Shown here: positions 30,424-39,766 of the stretch, piece by piece
How positions within the stretch are numbered: position 1 is the first letter of the stretch
Layout: each line of letters opens with the position of its first letter
NCBI GenBank assembly: GCA_028871795.1
Contig: JAGWMG010000002.1
Location: forward strand, 1-64,000
Length of the DNA: 64,000 nucleotides
Direction: 5' to 3'
From: Alphaproteobacteria bacterium
GTDB taxonomy: Bacteria > Pseudomonadota > Alphaproteobacteria > Micropepsales > Micropepsaceae
Notes under the pieces: model-generated
What the model was told of the DNA's origin: nothing
The model's input: the letters and a program-made list of their open reading frames with translations, nothing else
Database searches by the model: none
Made by a program: the position numbers and the translations under genes

Positions 30424-32322
30424 ATGAGCATACCGAACTCGCTTGACATACCACGCAGCAAAGCCCGCCCGCCCGCGCGCAAGGCAGCGGTCAAGCTGAA
30501 GGAACATATTGTCGAAATCATCAGCGATTCCGGCGAAGGCGCGCAAAAATGCGGCCAGCTTCTGGGGGCGATCGCCGCGCACACGGGAAACGGCATCTGG
30601 ACCACGGAGATCATTCCCGCCGAAATCCGCCCGCCGGCGCGCAGCGTCGCCGGGGCCAGCGGCAATCGCATCCGCATCGGATCGGGACGCATCACCAACG
30701 GCGGCGAAGAGACCGACCTCGTCGTGGCGTTCAACGAGCAGGTTCTGCTCGGAAGGTTGCGGGCAAAAGAACTCAAACCGAACTGCACCATCCTGCTGGA
30801 AAGCATTTGGCGCACTCACGTGGATCCGAAAATCGCGGCGTCCTATATCGAGGTCCACGACCGGCTCGTGGCCGCGGGATACAACGTGCACGAAGTGCCG
30901 ATGGAGCAGGAGTGCCGGGCCGTCGTCGCGGATGCGCGGCGCGGCAAGAACATGTTTGCGCTGGGCATGTTGTGCCACATCTACAGCCTCGAGATGAGGC
31001 TGGCGGCCGATCAGATCGCGCTTGCCTTCGGCAAGAAGGATCAGAGCGTGGTCGACGCCAACGTCAAGCTGTTGCAAGCCGGGTACAAGTGGGCGCAGAC
31101 CAATCTCGATTTTTGCTACAGCATCCCGGCGGCGCGCCCGACCGAACCGCAGATCGTCGTCAACGGAAATACCGCGCTGGCGTTAGGGGTGGTGGCGTCT
31201 GGGATGGAAATATGCGCCATGTACCCGATCACCCCGGCGACCTCGGCCTCGCACTATCTGTCCGAGATTTTTTCGAAGGTCGGGGGCGTGCTGCACCAGG
31301 CCGAGGACGAGATCAGTGCTTGCGCATTTGCGGTCGGGGCTTCTTACGCCGGGAAATGCGCGGTCACCATCACATCCGGCCCCGGGTTTTCCCTGAAGCA
31401 GGAGGCAATCGGGCTCGCGGTCATGGGGGAAATTCCCCTGGTGGTGGTGAACGTCCAGCGCGGCGGTCCCAGCACCGGCCTGCCGACCAAAATGGAACAA
31501 GGCGATCTCATGGCCGCGATTTTCGGAAGCCATGGCGACGCGCCGAAGGTGGTGATGGCGCCGGGCACCATCGAAGAGTGCTTTTACTCGATCATCACCG
31601 CGCGCAAGATCGCCGAAACCTTCAACATGGTGGTGGTCGTCCTGTCCGACGCGGGTCTTGCCACGTCGCAACAATCGTTTCCGCGCCCGCAATTCAGCGA
31701 AACCTGGATGGCGCCGCCGGTTGATCAAAGCCCGGTTCCCGACGGGGCAAAACCCTACGACTGGGACGACGCCACCGGTCTGGCGCGGCGTTTCGTTCCG
31801 GGCCGGCCCGGCGGCATGCACACGCTCACCGGGCTTGCGCATGACCGCGACAGCCACGTCGCCTATGACGCCGAAATCAACGAACAGTCCTTGCGCGCCC
31901 GCAGTCTGAAACTGGCCGCGCTGCAGAAAACACTCAAGGCGCCGCCGGTGTACGGCGATCGCAAGGGCGATCTGCTGGTGATCGGCTGGGGCAGCACGAA
32001 AGGCGCGATAGAGGAAGCGGTCGGGACGATGCGCGCCGATGGACACAAGGTTTCCTCCCTGCACCTGCAGTTCCTGCAGCCGCTGCCTTCGGGGATCAAG
32101 GAAATCATGCAGGGGTTCAAGAAGGTGATGACCGTCGAGAGCAACTGGAGCGACCGTCCCCAGGACGGGATAATCGACGAGACCAACCGCCGCTATTCGT
32201 CCCTGGCCATTCTGCTGCGCTCGCGCTACCTCGTCGACATCGACTGCTGGAGCGAGGTCAAGGGTCAGCCCATCAAGCCCGGAACCATCCGCCGCGTGAT
32301 GAGCGAGAAGCTGAAGCAGTAG
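30424..32322 (+). CDS. korA: 2-oxoacid:ferredoxin oxidoreductase, fused gamma-alpha subunit
   Basis: 632 residues. The N-terminal gamma-type domain (about 25-205: IVEIISDSGEGAQKCGQLLG, LVVAFNEQVLLGRL) is fused to the alpha domain, which carries ICAMYPITPATSASHYLSEI, QAEDEISACAFAVGASYAGK and TSGPGFSLKQEAIGLAV. The later MTVESNWSDRPQ fits domain II of the family. It oxidises a 2-oxoacid to acyl-CoA with reduction of ferredoxin, together with the beta subunit. 2-Oxoglutarate (KorAB) is the usual assignment for this architecture, but pyruvate or a branched 2-oxoacid cannot be excluded. It starts 71 bases after nfnB. Confidence 0.88.
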   Translation: MSIPNSLDIPRSKARPPARKAAVKLKEHIVEIISDSGEGAQKCGQLLGAIAAHTGNGIWTTEIIPAEIRPPARSVAGASGNRIRIGSGRITNGGEETDLVVAFNEQVLLGRLRAKELKPNCTILLESIWRTHVDPKIAASYIEVHDRLVAAGYNVHEVPMEQECRAVVADARRGKNMFALGMLCHIYSLEMRLAADQIALAFGKKDQSVVDANVKLLQAGYKWAQTNLDFCYSIPAARPTEPQIVVNGNTALALGVVASGMEICAMYPITPATSASHYLSEIFSKVGGVLHQAEDEISACAFAVGASYAGKCAVTITSGPGFSLKQEAIGLAVMGEIPLVVVNVQRGGPSTGLPTKMEQGDLMAAIFGSHGDAPKVVMAPGTIEECFYSIITARKIAETFNMVVVVLSDAGLATSQQSFPRPQFSETWMAPPVDQSPVPDGAKPYDWDDATGLARRFVPGRPGGMHTLTGLAHDRDSHVAYDAEINEQSLRARSLKLAALQKTLKAPPVYGDRKGDLLVIGWGSTKGAIEEAVGTMRADGHKVSSLHLQFLQPLPSGIKEIMQGFKKVMTVESNWSDRPQDGIIDETNRRYSSLAILLRSRYLVDIDCWSEVKGQPIKPGTIRRVMSEKLKQ

Positions 32323-32371
32323 GATGTTGTTGCGGACAGATTGAGCCGGCCTCCGGCTTCGGAAAGGTGAA

Positions 32372-33364
32372 ATGGCGATGAACATCATGTCCACGACCGG
32401 GTGCCTGCTCGAGATGTGCGACGAGCGCTTCGAACTGGAAGATTATCAGGGCGGCGTGCCGCGCTGGTGCACGGGCTGCGGCGACAACGCCATCCTGGCG
32501 GCGGCGCAGCGGTTGTGCCGCGATGAAGGGTTGCGCCCGGAGAAGACCGTGTTCGTGTCCGGGATCGGCTGCTCGAGCCGTTTTCCGCATTACATGAAGA
32601 CATACGGGTTCCACGGCATCCACGGCCGCGCCCTGCCGGTCGCCGAAGGCGTGAAGATGGCGCGCCCCGAGCTGACCGTATTCGTCAATACGGGCGACGG
32701 CGACTGCTGCAGCATAGGCGCCGCGCACTGGATCCACGCCGTCCGCTACAACATGAACCTTACGGTGTTCCTGCACGACAACAAGATTTACGGTCTGACC
32801 AAGAAACAGGCTTCGCCGACGACGCCTATCGGCACCAAGAGCAACACCACTCCGCGCGGCAGCTACCTGGAGGCTCTGAATCCCCTGACGGTCACCCTCG
32901 GCGTTCAGAACGTCTCTTTCGTCGCCCAAGCCGTCGACTGGATCCCGGAGGTCCTGTTCGACATTGTCAAGGCGGCCTACCGCCACAAAGGACTTTCGTT
33001 CATTCGCATCGTGCAGCGCTGTCCGGAGTGGCTGCCGGACATGTTCGAACCGTGGATGCGCGACCCCGACAAAGTGCAGCTGCTCCATCACGACGACGGC
33101 CTGCAGTTCAGCGCCAGCCTGTCGCGGCTGTACAAAAACCAGTTGCGGCACGATCCGTCGGACCTCAACCGGGCGCGCGAAATCGCCTCCTCTCTCGAGC
33201 CCATCCCCGTCGGCATCCTCTATCGCAACCCGGACGTTCCCTGCTACGAGGACCTGCTGCGTTCCGACAAATTGCGCACGCCGGAGCTGACGCGGGCGGT
33301 ACTCGATGCCGAGTTCGACAAGTACACGATCCGTCCGCAGGGCTCCGAGAAAATGCAAGCGTAA
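32372..33364 (+). CDS. korB: 2-oxoacid:ferredoxin oxidoreductase, beta subunit (TPP)
   Basis: 330 residues. The TPP motif is intact: FVNTGDGDCCSIGAAHW through NMNLTVFLHDNKIYGLTKKQ, with ASPTTPIG after it. Cluster cysteines occur in PRWCTGCGDNAI and VSGIGCSSRFPHY, plus a late cysteine in IVQRCPEWLP, consistent with the single [4Fe-4S] of KorB/PorB. It pairs with the gamma-alpha subunit 49 bases upstream. GGAAAGGTGA precedes the ATG. The C-terminal 60 residues (IPVGILYRNPDVPCYEDLLR) match the tail typical of KorB. Confidence 0.92.
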   Translation: MAMNIMSTTGCLLEMCDERFELEDYQGGVPRWCTGCGDNAILAAAQRLCRDEGLRPEKTVFVSGIGCSSRFPHYMKTYGFHGIHGRALPVAEGVKMARPELTVFVNTGDGDCCSIGAAHWIHAVRYNMNLTVFLHDNKIYGLTKKQASPTTPIGTKSNTTPRGSYLEALNPLTVTLGVQNVSFVAQAVDWIPEVLFDIVKAAYRHKGLSFIRIVQRCPEWLPDMFEPWMRDPDKVQLLHHDDGLQFSASLSRLYKNQLRHDPSDLNRAREIASSLEPIPVGILYRNPDVPCYEDLLRSDKLRTPELTRAVLDAEFDKYTIRPQGSEKMQA

Positions 33365-33469
33365 ACCCGCACCCCGGATGAACCACGGAATTGCGCGGCG
33401 CCCACCGCCACCGAATGCAACAGACCCCGGCGACAAAGCGGGTCGATCAAAAAAACAGGTTGATGAAAC

Positions 33470-35677
33470 ATGGACGCGGATACTCAAGCACAGGTTGCTT
33501 TCTTCTTGACCGGCCGGCGGCCGAGCGAATGTTTGGCTGCGGTCGATGGGCTGGACCTGCGCCCGGCCCTTTTCGCCGGATACCGGGAGCTTACCCGGCT
33601 TCGGTACGATTTTCCCCTTGTGCTGGTCGGCGGGCGCGCCGACGGCTTGTTCGCGCAGTCGCTGTCGGGCCTCGTCGACGGCGCCCTGGAAACCGTCGCG
33701 CAAGGCGGCGAAGGCGAACGCATCAGGAAACACGTGCTGCGTCTGGAGCTGGAAATCCGTGCGCTTGCCGCCGCGGGCGTCGTCAAGCCGTTTTCCGCGC
33801 TTTGGGACGAGGCAGCAAGCAGGTTGACGAAGACCGCGGACAAATCGTTCGCGGAAGATTTGCGGCGTGCCCGCGCCGCGATCAAGTTCGACGGCGAGGT
33901 GGCGGACTGCGACACGGCGCTGCCCTCCCGCCTGCTGCGGCATGGGTGGGCCGCGGTACAAAAACAGAAAGCCGAGGCGTTCCACAAAGATATTGGCCGG
34001 CTGGCACTGAAATTATCGGACATTCTCAAGGCCGATTACGAACGCTCCGACGCAGGGCGGAGCGCCAAGCGCCTGAAAGCGGCCGTAGGTGCCTCTTTCG
34101 GCGATACGTTCGACTTCGATGCGATGTCGCGCATGCTCGGCAAGGCCCTGCCGCAGGACGCGTTTCCGCCGAGCCGGCGCAAGCGCATTTGCGATCTTCT
34201 CGATGTTTTCGGCCGGCAGCAGTTCTTTCCCGCCCTTGACGCAGGGACCAAACCGACCGCCGCCAAGCCCTATTCCTTCCTCTTCGAGAGCTGCGCCGAG
34301 GCGCTTCAGGCTTTTCGCGACCGCATGCCCATGCTGATCGAACTCGTAAAGGCCATCACGGTCGCCGAGCTGGAGATCGACGGACAATACGTCGAATCCA
34401 AACACGATGCATTGTTCGAGCAGTTCGGCGCCAACGGGCTCGGCCAGCAGGATCTGGCTCGGTTTCCCGACTACCTGGTCTGCGTCAACGCCGGGCAATT
34501 GCAGGCGGTCGAGCAGGCCCGGCTGATGGAAATACTTTCCTCGAGCTTTCCGATCAAGGTGTTGTTCCAGATCGACGACATCCTCGAGGCGGCGCCGACC
34601 GGCGGAAGCAATCTCGATACCGGCGTGCGCACCAGGCAGATCGCCAACATGGCGATCGGCCTCAACACGGTCTATGTGCTGCAGTCGAGCAGCTCGAACC
34701 TGTTCCGGTTCCGCGAACGCGTGCTGCGCGGGCTGGCTTATCGCGGGCCGGCGCTGTTCAGCGTGTTCTCCGGCGCGAGTGCGAAGGCCTCCGGCCTCCC
34801 TCCCTATCTGATGGCGGCCGCGGCGATGGAGTCGCGCGCCTTTCCGGCATTTTCCTACGATCCTTCCGCCGGCGCGGATTGGGCGTCGCGTTTTTTTCTC
34901 GAAGCCAATTCGCAGCCGGATCTGGATTGGCCGGTCCAGAGTTTTGCCTACGAGAACGAAGAGCACCAGAGGGTGTCGGAGGACATTGCTTTCACTCTCG
35001 TCGATTTCATCGCCGGCGACCGCCGTTACGCCGCGCATTTCGCGAGCGTTCCGCGCGCGAAATGGAACGGCAGCCTGATCCCGGTGGACGAGTCGCTGAC
35101 ACGCGAAAGGAAGAGCTTGCCGGACAAAGTTCCCAGTCTGCTGATGGTCGACGAAGGCAACGTGCTGCATAAAGTGATCGTCGATGAAAAACTGATCGGC
35201 GAAGCCCGCCGTTGCCGGGAGATGTGGCACAGTCTGCAAGAGCTGGGCGGGATACACAACTCGCACGCCGAGAAGCTGCTGGCGCGGGAGCGGAGCGCAT
35301 GGGAAGAGCGCATGCGGCAAGAGGTCGAGGCGCATGCGGCGCAGGCCGCCGTCGTATCGGCCGCATCGGCCGCGCCGGCGGCGCCAGAGGCGGCGAGCCC
35401 GCCGGTCGAGCAGGAACCGGAACGATCCGCGGACGAAGCCTATATCGAGACGCCGCGGTGCTCGACTTGCGACGAGTGCACCCAGGTCAACAAGAAGATG
35501 TTCGCATACGACAAGAACAAGCAGGCATACATCGCCGACATCAACGCCGGCACTTACGCGCAACTGGTGGAGGCCGCGGAGAATTGCCAGGTGGCCGTCA
35601 TCCATCCGGGCAAGCCGCGCAACCCCAACGAGCCCGGCCTGGAGGAACTGCTCAAGCGCGCCGAGCCGTTTCTGTAA
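33470..35677 (+). CDS. PFOR-like protein lacking the TPP motif, with C-terminal Fe-S ferredoxin-like tail
   Basis: 735 residues. Residues about 1-330 are helical and unrecognised. About 335-520 resembles the TPP domain of pyruvate:ferredoxin oxidoreductases: MAIGLNTVYVLQSSSSNLFR, GLAYRGPALFSVFSG and MESRAFPAFSYDPSAG track the PFOR segments for cofactor strands, the 'YPGPSLI' stretch and the 'GYWPLYRYDP' stretch. Where the PFOR GDGW...N motif should be there is only DYLVCVNAGQLQAVEQARLM, so TPP catalysis is unlikely. An Ala/Pro/Glu linker leads to a C-terminal domain with CSTCDECTQ and a fourth Cys in EAAENCQVAV. It follows korB by 105 bases, presumably in the operon. Confidence 0.6.
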   Translation: MDADTQAQVAFFLTGRRPSECLAAVDGLDLRPALFAGYRELTRLRYDFPLVLVGGRADGLFAQSLSGLVDGALETVAQGGEGERIRKHVLRLELEIRALAAAGVVKPFSALWDEAASRLTKTADKSFAEDLRRARAAIKFDGEVADCDTALPSRLLRHGWAAVQKQKAEAFHKDIGRLALKLSDILKADYERSDAGRSAKRLKAAVGASFGDTFDFDAMSRMLGKALPQDAFPPSRRKRICDLLDVFGRQQFFPALDAGTKPTAAKPYSFLFESCAEALQAFRDRMPMLIELVKAITVAELEIDGQYVESKHDALFEQFGANGLGQQDLARFPDYLVCVNAGQLQAVEQARLMEILSSSFPIKVLFQIDDILEAAPTGGSNLDTGVRTRQIANMAIGLNTVYVLQSSSSNLFRFRERVLRGLAYRGPALFSVFSGASAKASGLPPYLMAAAAMESRAFPAFSYDPSAGADWASRFFLEANSQPDLDWPVQSFAYENEEHQRVSEDIAFTLVDFIAGDRRYAAHFASVPRAKWNGSLIPVDESLTRERKSLPDKVPSLLMVDEGNVLHKVIVDEKLIGEARRCREMWHSLQELGGIHNSHAEKLLARERSAWEERMRQEVEAHAAQAAVVSAASAAPAAPEAASPPVEQEPERSADEAYIETPRCSTCDECTQVNKKMFAYDKNKQAYIADINAGTYAQLVEAAENCQVAVIHPGKPRNPNEPGLEELLKRAEPFL

Positions 35678-35835
35678 CCGAATTGTCGGATTAAACCGGA
35701 AATTCCACGCCTAAACAATCCGGGCACAGACGAACGGGGCCGCCCGACGGGAAAGCCATACTTTCCTGTAGCGCCTTGCAGCCGCATGCGCTTAACTGCG
35801 GATAAGAGCCTTGGTGATCGAGGCGGGGGCCAACG

Positions 35836-37173
35836 ATGGGCATGCGCCCGCACACGTCGAATGGCACGCAACTGACGCGTGACCAAATCGAAGAGAATTT
35901 CGCGGACTTGCATCCGCCGTTGACACCCGCCCAAGCCGGCGTCGAAGCGAGCCGCTGCCTCTATTGCTACGATGCGCCCTGCGTGAAGGCATGTCCGACA
36001 TCCATCGACATTCCCGGCTTCATCCACCGCATCCGGACCGGGAATCTGGAGGGATCGGCGAGGACCATCCTCTCCGCCAACATCATGGGCGGCACTTGCG
36101 GCCGGGCCTGCCCCACCGAGGTGCTGTGCGAAGAAGCCTGCGTGCTGAACGCGCGCGGCGAAGAGCCCGTGCGGATCGGCGCCTTGCAGCGCTACGCCGT
36201 GGAGCACTTGATCGCCAAGGGCGGCGACCATCCCTTCAAGCGCGCCGCGCCGTCGGGAAAAAAACTGGCCGTGATCGGCGCTGGGCCGGCGGGACTTTCC
36301 TTCGCGCATCGCGCGGCGATGCTGGGCCACGCGGTGACGGTGTTCGACAAGAAGCCCAAAGCCGGCGGGCTGAACGAATACGGACTGGCCGCCTACAAAA
36401 TGGCAAACGATTTCGCGCAAGCCGAAGTGAAGTTCCTGCTCGGCATCGGCGGCATCGCCATCGAATACGGCAAGGAACTTGGACACGGGCTTGCGCTCGA
36501 CGATCTGAAAAAACGGTTCGATGCGGTGTTCGTCGGCGCGGGCTTGGCCGCCACGAACGCGCTGGGGGTGCCGGGCGAGGAGCTTTCCGGCGTGCGCGAC
36601 GCGCTCGATTTCATCGAGGAAATCCGCCAGGCAAGAGACAAGTCCGCCGTCCGTGTAGGCAAGAACGTGATCGTCATCGGCGGCGGCAACACCGCCATCG
36701 ACGCAGCCGTACAGTCCAAGCGGCTGGGCGCGGAAAGCGTCACCCTGGTCTACCGCCGCGGCGAAAACGACATGAGCGCGACCGGCTGGGAACGCGATTT
36801 GGCGCGCACCAACGACGTGGTGCTCAGGCAGTGGTCCGTCCCCGTGAAATTCGAGGGCAATGGCGCGGTGGAGATCGCCACCTTCGCGCGCGCGCGGATG
36901 AAGGGCGGCAAATTGGAGGCCGCGGCCGGGACGTTCAGCCTGGCGGCGGACATGGTGTTGAAAGCGATCGGGCAAAAACTCGATCCCGGGGCGTTGGAAA
37001 ATCTCAGGCTGGAGAAAAACAAAGTCTGGGTGGATGCGGATTACCGCACATCCGTTGCAGGCGTGTACGCGGGCGGGGACTGCATCTCGTCGGGCGAGGA
37101 TCTGACCGTTCAAGCGGTCGAAGACGGCAAACGCGCCGCACACGCTGCCGACGCCTATGTGAGGAGCGCCTGA
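35836..37173 (+). CDS. preT: NAD-dependent dihydropyrimidine dehydrogenase subunit PreT
   Basis: 445 residues. The N-terminal Fe-S region (cysteines in SRCLYCYDAPCVKACPTS and GGTCGRACPTEVLCEEAC) precedes FAD/NAD Rossmann folds (VIGAGPAGLSFAHRAAMLGH and IVIGGGNTAIDAAVQSKRLG) and the closing GVYAGGDCISSGEDLTVQAV. PreT feeds electrons from NADH to PreA for reduction of uracil and thymine. Its stop overlaps the preA start by one base. Distinct from the NfnB-like gene upstream by the pairing with PreA. First gene of the pyrimidine cluster, 158 bases after the PFOR-like gene. Confidence 0.93.
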   Translation: MGMRPHTSNGTQLTRDQIEENFADLHPPLTPAQAGVEASRCLYCYDAPCVKACPTSIDIPGFIHRIRTGNLEGSARTILSANIMGGTCGRACPTEVLCEEACVLNARGEEPVRIGALQRYAVEHLIAKGGDHPFKRAAPSGKKLAVIGAGPAGLSFAHRAAMLGHAVTVFDKKPKAGGLNEYGLAAYKMANDFAQAEVKFLLGIGGIAIEYGKELGHGLALDDLKKRFDAVFVGAGLAATNALGVPGEELSGVRDALDFIEEIRQARDKSAVRVGKNVIVIGGGNTAIDAAVQSKRLGAESVTLVYRRGENDMSATGWERDLARTNDVVLRQWSVPVKFEGNGAVEIATFARARMKGGKLEAAAGTFSLAADMVLKAIGQKLDPGALENLRLEKNKVWVDADYRTSVAGVYAGGDCISSGEDLTVQAVEDGKRAAHAADAYVRSA

Positions 37174-38444
37174 TGGCCGAGCTTTCCTGTCGCATCGCGG
37201 GAATCGACAGCGTCAACCCGTTCTGGCTCGCCTCCGCGCCGCCGACGGACAAGTACGTCAACGTCCTGCGCGCGTTCCAGGCGGGCTGGGGCGGCGCGGT
37301 GTGGAAGACGCTGGGCAACGATCCGCCGGTGGTCAACGCCACCAGCCGCTACGGCGTGCATCGCGATCAGACGCGCGCCATCGTCGGCATCAACAACATC
37401 GAACTCATCTCCGACCGCCCGCTCGACGTCAATCTGCGCGAGATCGAACGGCTGCGCCGCGAATGGCCCGACCGCGTCATCATCGGCTCGCTGATGGCGC
37501 CCATCGACGAACAAGCGTGGAAAGAACTGGCCGTGAAGATCGCCAACGCGGGCGTTCAGGGATTGGAGCTGAACCACGGCTGCCCGCACGGCATGTGCGA
37601 GCGCGGCATGGGCTCGGCCGTCGGACAGGTGCCCGAAATGGTCGAAAAGACGACGCGCTGGGTGAAAGAGGCGGTCAACCTCCCCGTCTTCACCAAGCTC
37701 ACCCCCAACATCACCGACATCGTGGTCCCGGCGGAGGCCGCGTGCCGCGGCGGCGCGGACGGCGTGGCGCTCATCAACACCGTCAATTCCATCGTCTCGG
37801 TGGATCTGGACTCCATGTCGCCGCGCCCCATCGTCGACGGCAAGGGCACGCATGGCGGCTATTGCGGCACGGCGGTGAAGCCCATCGCGCTCAACATGGT
37901 CGCGGCCGTCGCGCGCGATCCGGAAACGGCCGGGCTGGCGATCTCCGCCATCGGCGGCATCGCCACCTGGCGCGACGCGGCGGAGTTCATCGCGCTCGGC
38001 GCCGGCACGGTGCAGGTGTGCACCGCCGCCATGCTCTACGGTTTCCGCATCGTCGACGACATGATCGACGGGTTGGCGAATTTCATGGAGCGGAGCCGCT
38101 ACCGCACGATCGAGGATTTTCGCGGCCGCGCGCTGAAGAACACCGTGGATTGGAACGATCTGAACCTGAATTTCGATCTCAAGGCGTTCATCCACCAGGA
38201 TATGTGCATCGAGTGCGGCCGCTGTCACATCGCCTGCGAGGATACGGCGCATCAGGCCATCCGCATCGGCGCCAAGGCGGGCGGCGGGCGCACCTTCACC
38301 GTCGACAATCGCCAATGCGTCGGCTGCAACCTCTGCATGCACGTCTGTCCGGTCGACGGCTGCATCGAAATGAACCCGGTCGCCAACGGGTTGCCGCCGG
38401 TGAGCTGGCCTCACCACCCGAAAAACACATTACGCGTGGATTGA
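37173..38444 (+). CDS. preA: NAD-dependent dihydropyrimidine dehydrogenase subunit PreA
   Basis: 423 residues from ATG 37173. A dihydroorotate-dehydrogenase-like FMN barrel (FWLASAPPTDKYVNVLRAFQ, ELNHGCPHGMCERGMGSAVG with the active-site cysteine region, and GLAISAIGGIATWRDA for FMN phosphate) is followed by a C-terminal ferredoxin domain. The latter has two [4Fe-4S] motifs, CIECGRCHIACED and CVGCNLCMHVCPVDGC. It reduces uracil to dihydrouracil, the first step of the reductive pathway encoded downstream. Overlaps preT by one base and precedes the transaminase by one base. Confidence 0.95.
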   Translation: MAELSCRIAGIDSVNPFWLASAPPTDKYVNVLRAFQAGWGGAVWKTLGNDPPVVNATSRYGVHRDQTRAIVGINNIELISDRPLDVNLREIERLRREWPDRVIIGSLMAPIDEQAWKELAVKIANAGVQGLELNHGCPHGMCERGMGSAVGQVPEMVEKTTRWVKEAVNLPVFTKLTPNITDIVVPAEAACRGGADGVALINTVNSIVSVDLDSMSPRPIVDGKGTHGGYCGTAVKPIALNMVAAVARDPETAGLAISAIGGIATWRDAAEFIALGAGTVQVCTAAMLYGFRIVDDMIDGLANFMERSRYRTIEDFRGRALKNTVDWNDLNLNFDLKAFIHQDMCIECGRCHIACEDTAHQAIRIGAKAGGGRTFTVDNRQCVGCNLCMHVCPVDGCIEMNPVANGLPPVSWPHHPKNTLRVD

Positions 38445-38445
38445 C

Positions 38446-39756
38446 ATGAGCAAAAACGATCTCGACGCCTATTGGATGCCGTTCACCGGCAATCGCCAGT
38501 TCAAGCAGCACCCGCGCATGTTCGCGAGCGCCAACGGCATGTACTACAAGACGCCCGACGGCCGCGAGGTGATCGACGGCATTTCGGGCATGTGGTGCTG
38601 CAACGCCGGCCACAACCGCCCGCGCATCGTGCAAGCGATCCAGAAACAAGCGGCGGAGATGGACTACTCGCCCGCCTTCCAGATCGGCCATCACAAGGCA
38701 TTCGAACTGGCGAACCGGCTGGTCAAGCTGATGCCGGGAAAACTCGACCATGTGTTCTTCACCAATTCCGGATCGGAATCGGTCGAGACCGCGCTGAAAA
38801 TGGCCATCGCCTATCACCGCGTCCGCGGCGAAGGCGCGCGCGTGCGCCTGATCGGGCGCGAGAAAGCCTATCACGGCGTGAACTTCGGCGGCATGTCGGT
38901 GGGCGGCATGGTCGCCAACCGCAAGATGTTCGGCACGCTGGTCGCGGGCGTCGATCATCTGCGCCACACGCATGGCAATCCGGCGAATTTCTTCTCGCGC
39001 GGTGAGCCGGAACATGGAATCGAATTCGCGGACGATCTGGAACGGCTGTGCCAATTGCACGACCCCTCCACCATCGCGGCCGTGATCGTCGAGCCCGTGC
39101 AAGGCTCCGGCGGCGTCATCCTCCCGCCGAAGGGGTATTTGAAGCGCTTGCGCGAAATCTGCGACAGGCACGGCATCCTGCTGATCTTCGACGAGGTCAT
39201 CACCGGCTTCGGGCGCTTGGGCAAGCCGTTCGCGGCGGAGTTCTTCGGTGTCGAGCCCGATCTGGCCACCACCGCGAAGGGCCTGACCAACGGCGTAATC
39301 CCGATGGGCGCGGTGTTCGCGCAATCGAAGATCTACGAAGCGTTCATGCAGGGCCCGCCGAACGCCATCGAGTTCTTCCACGGCTATACCTATTCCGGAA
39401 ATCCTATCGCCTGCGCCGCGGCACTCGGCACCCTCGACACGTATGAGGAAGAAGGTCTGCTGACGCGCGCCGCCACGATGGCGCAATATTTCGAAGACGC
39501 GGTGCACAGCCTGCGCGACCTGCCGCTGGTGATGGACGTGCGAAACCTCGGGCTCGTCGCCGGCATTGAAATGCACGCGGCGCCCAACGAGCCGGCCAAG
39601 CGCGGCTTTTTGGCCTATGTCAAAACCTTCGAGGCGGGACTTCTGGGACGCACGACGGGCGACACCTTCGCGCTCGCCCCGCCGCTGATCGCGGAGAAGA
39701 AACACATCGATTTCATGGTCGACACGCTCAGGCGTGTCATCAAATCCATCGACTGA
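38446..39756 (+). CDS. Omega-amino acid:pyruvate/2-oxoacid aminotransferase (class III)
   Basis: 436 residues of a fold-type I PLP enzyme. YWMPFTGNRQFKQHPRMF and GMWCCNAGHNRPRIVQAIQK are typical of omega-amino acid:pyruvate transaminases. IFDEVITGFGRLGKPFAAEF contains the PLP-contact aspartate and TTAKGLTNGVIPMGAV the catalytic lysine. In this cluster it should convert beta-alanine or beta-aminoisobutyrate, the end products of pyrimidine reduction, to malonate semialdehyde or its methyl homologue. Starts one base after preA, so it is strongly coupled. Confidence 0.9.
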   Translation: MSKNDLDAYWMPFTGNRQFKQHPRMFASANGMYYKTPDGREVIDGISGMWCCNAGHNRPRIVQAIQKQAAEMDYSPAFQIGHHKAFELANRLVKLMPGKLDHVFFTNSGSESVETALKMAIAYHRVRGEGARVRLIGREKAYHGVNFGGMSVGGMVANRKMFGTLVAGVDHLRHTHGNPANFFSRGEPEHGIEFADDLERLCQLHDPSTIAAVIVEPVQGSGGVILPPKGYLKRLREICDRHGILLIFDEVITGFGRLGKPFAAEFFGVEPDLATTAKGLTNGVIPMGAVFAQSKIYEAFMQGPPNAIEFFHGYTYSGNPIACAAALGTLDTYEEEGLLTRAATMAQYFEDAVHSLRDLPLVMDVRNLGLVAGIEMHAAPNEPAKRGFLAYVKTFEAGLLGRTTGDTFALAPPLIAEKKHIDFMVDTLRRVIKSID

Positions 39757-39766
39757 GGGCACAAGC

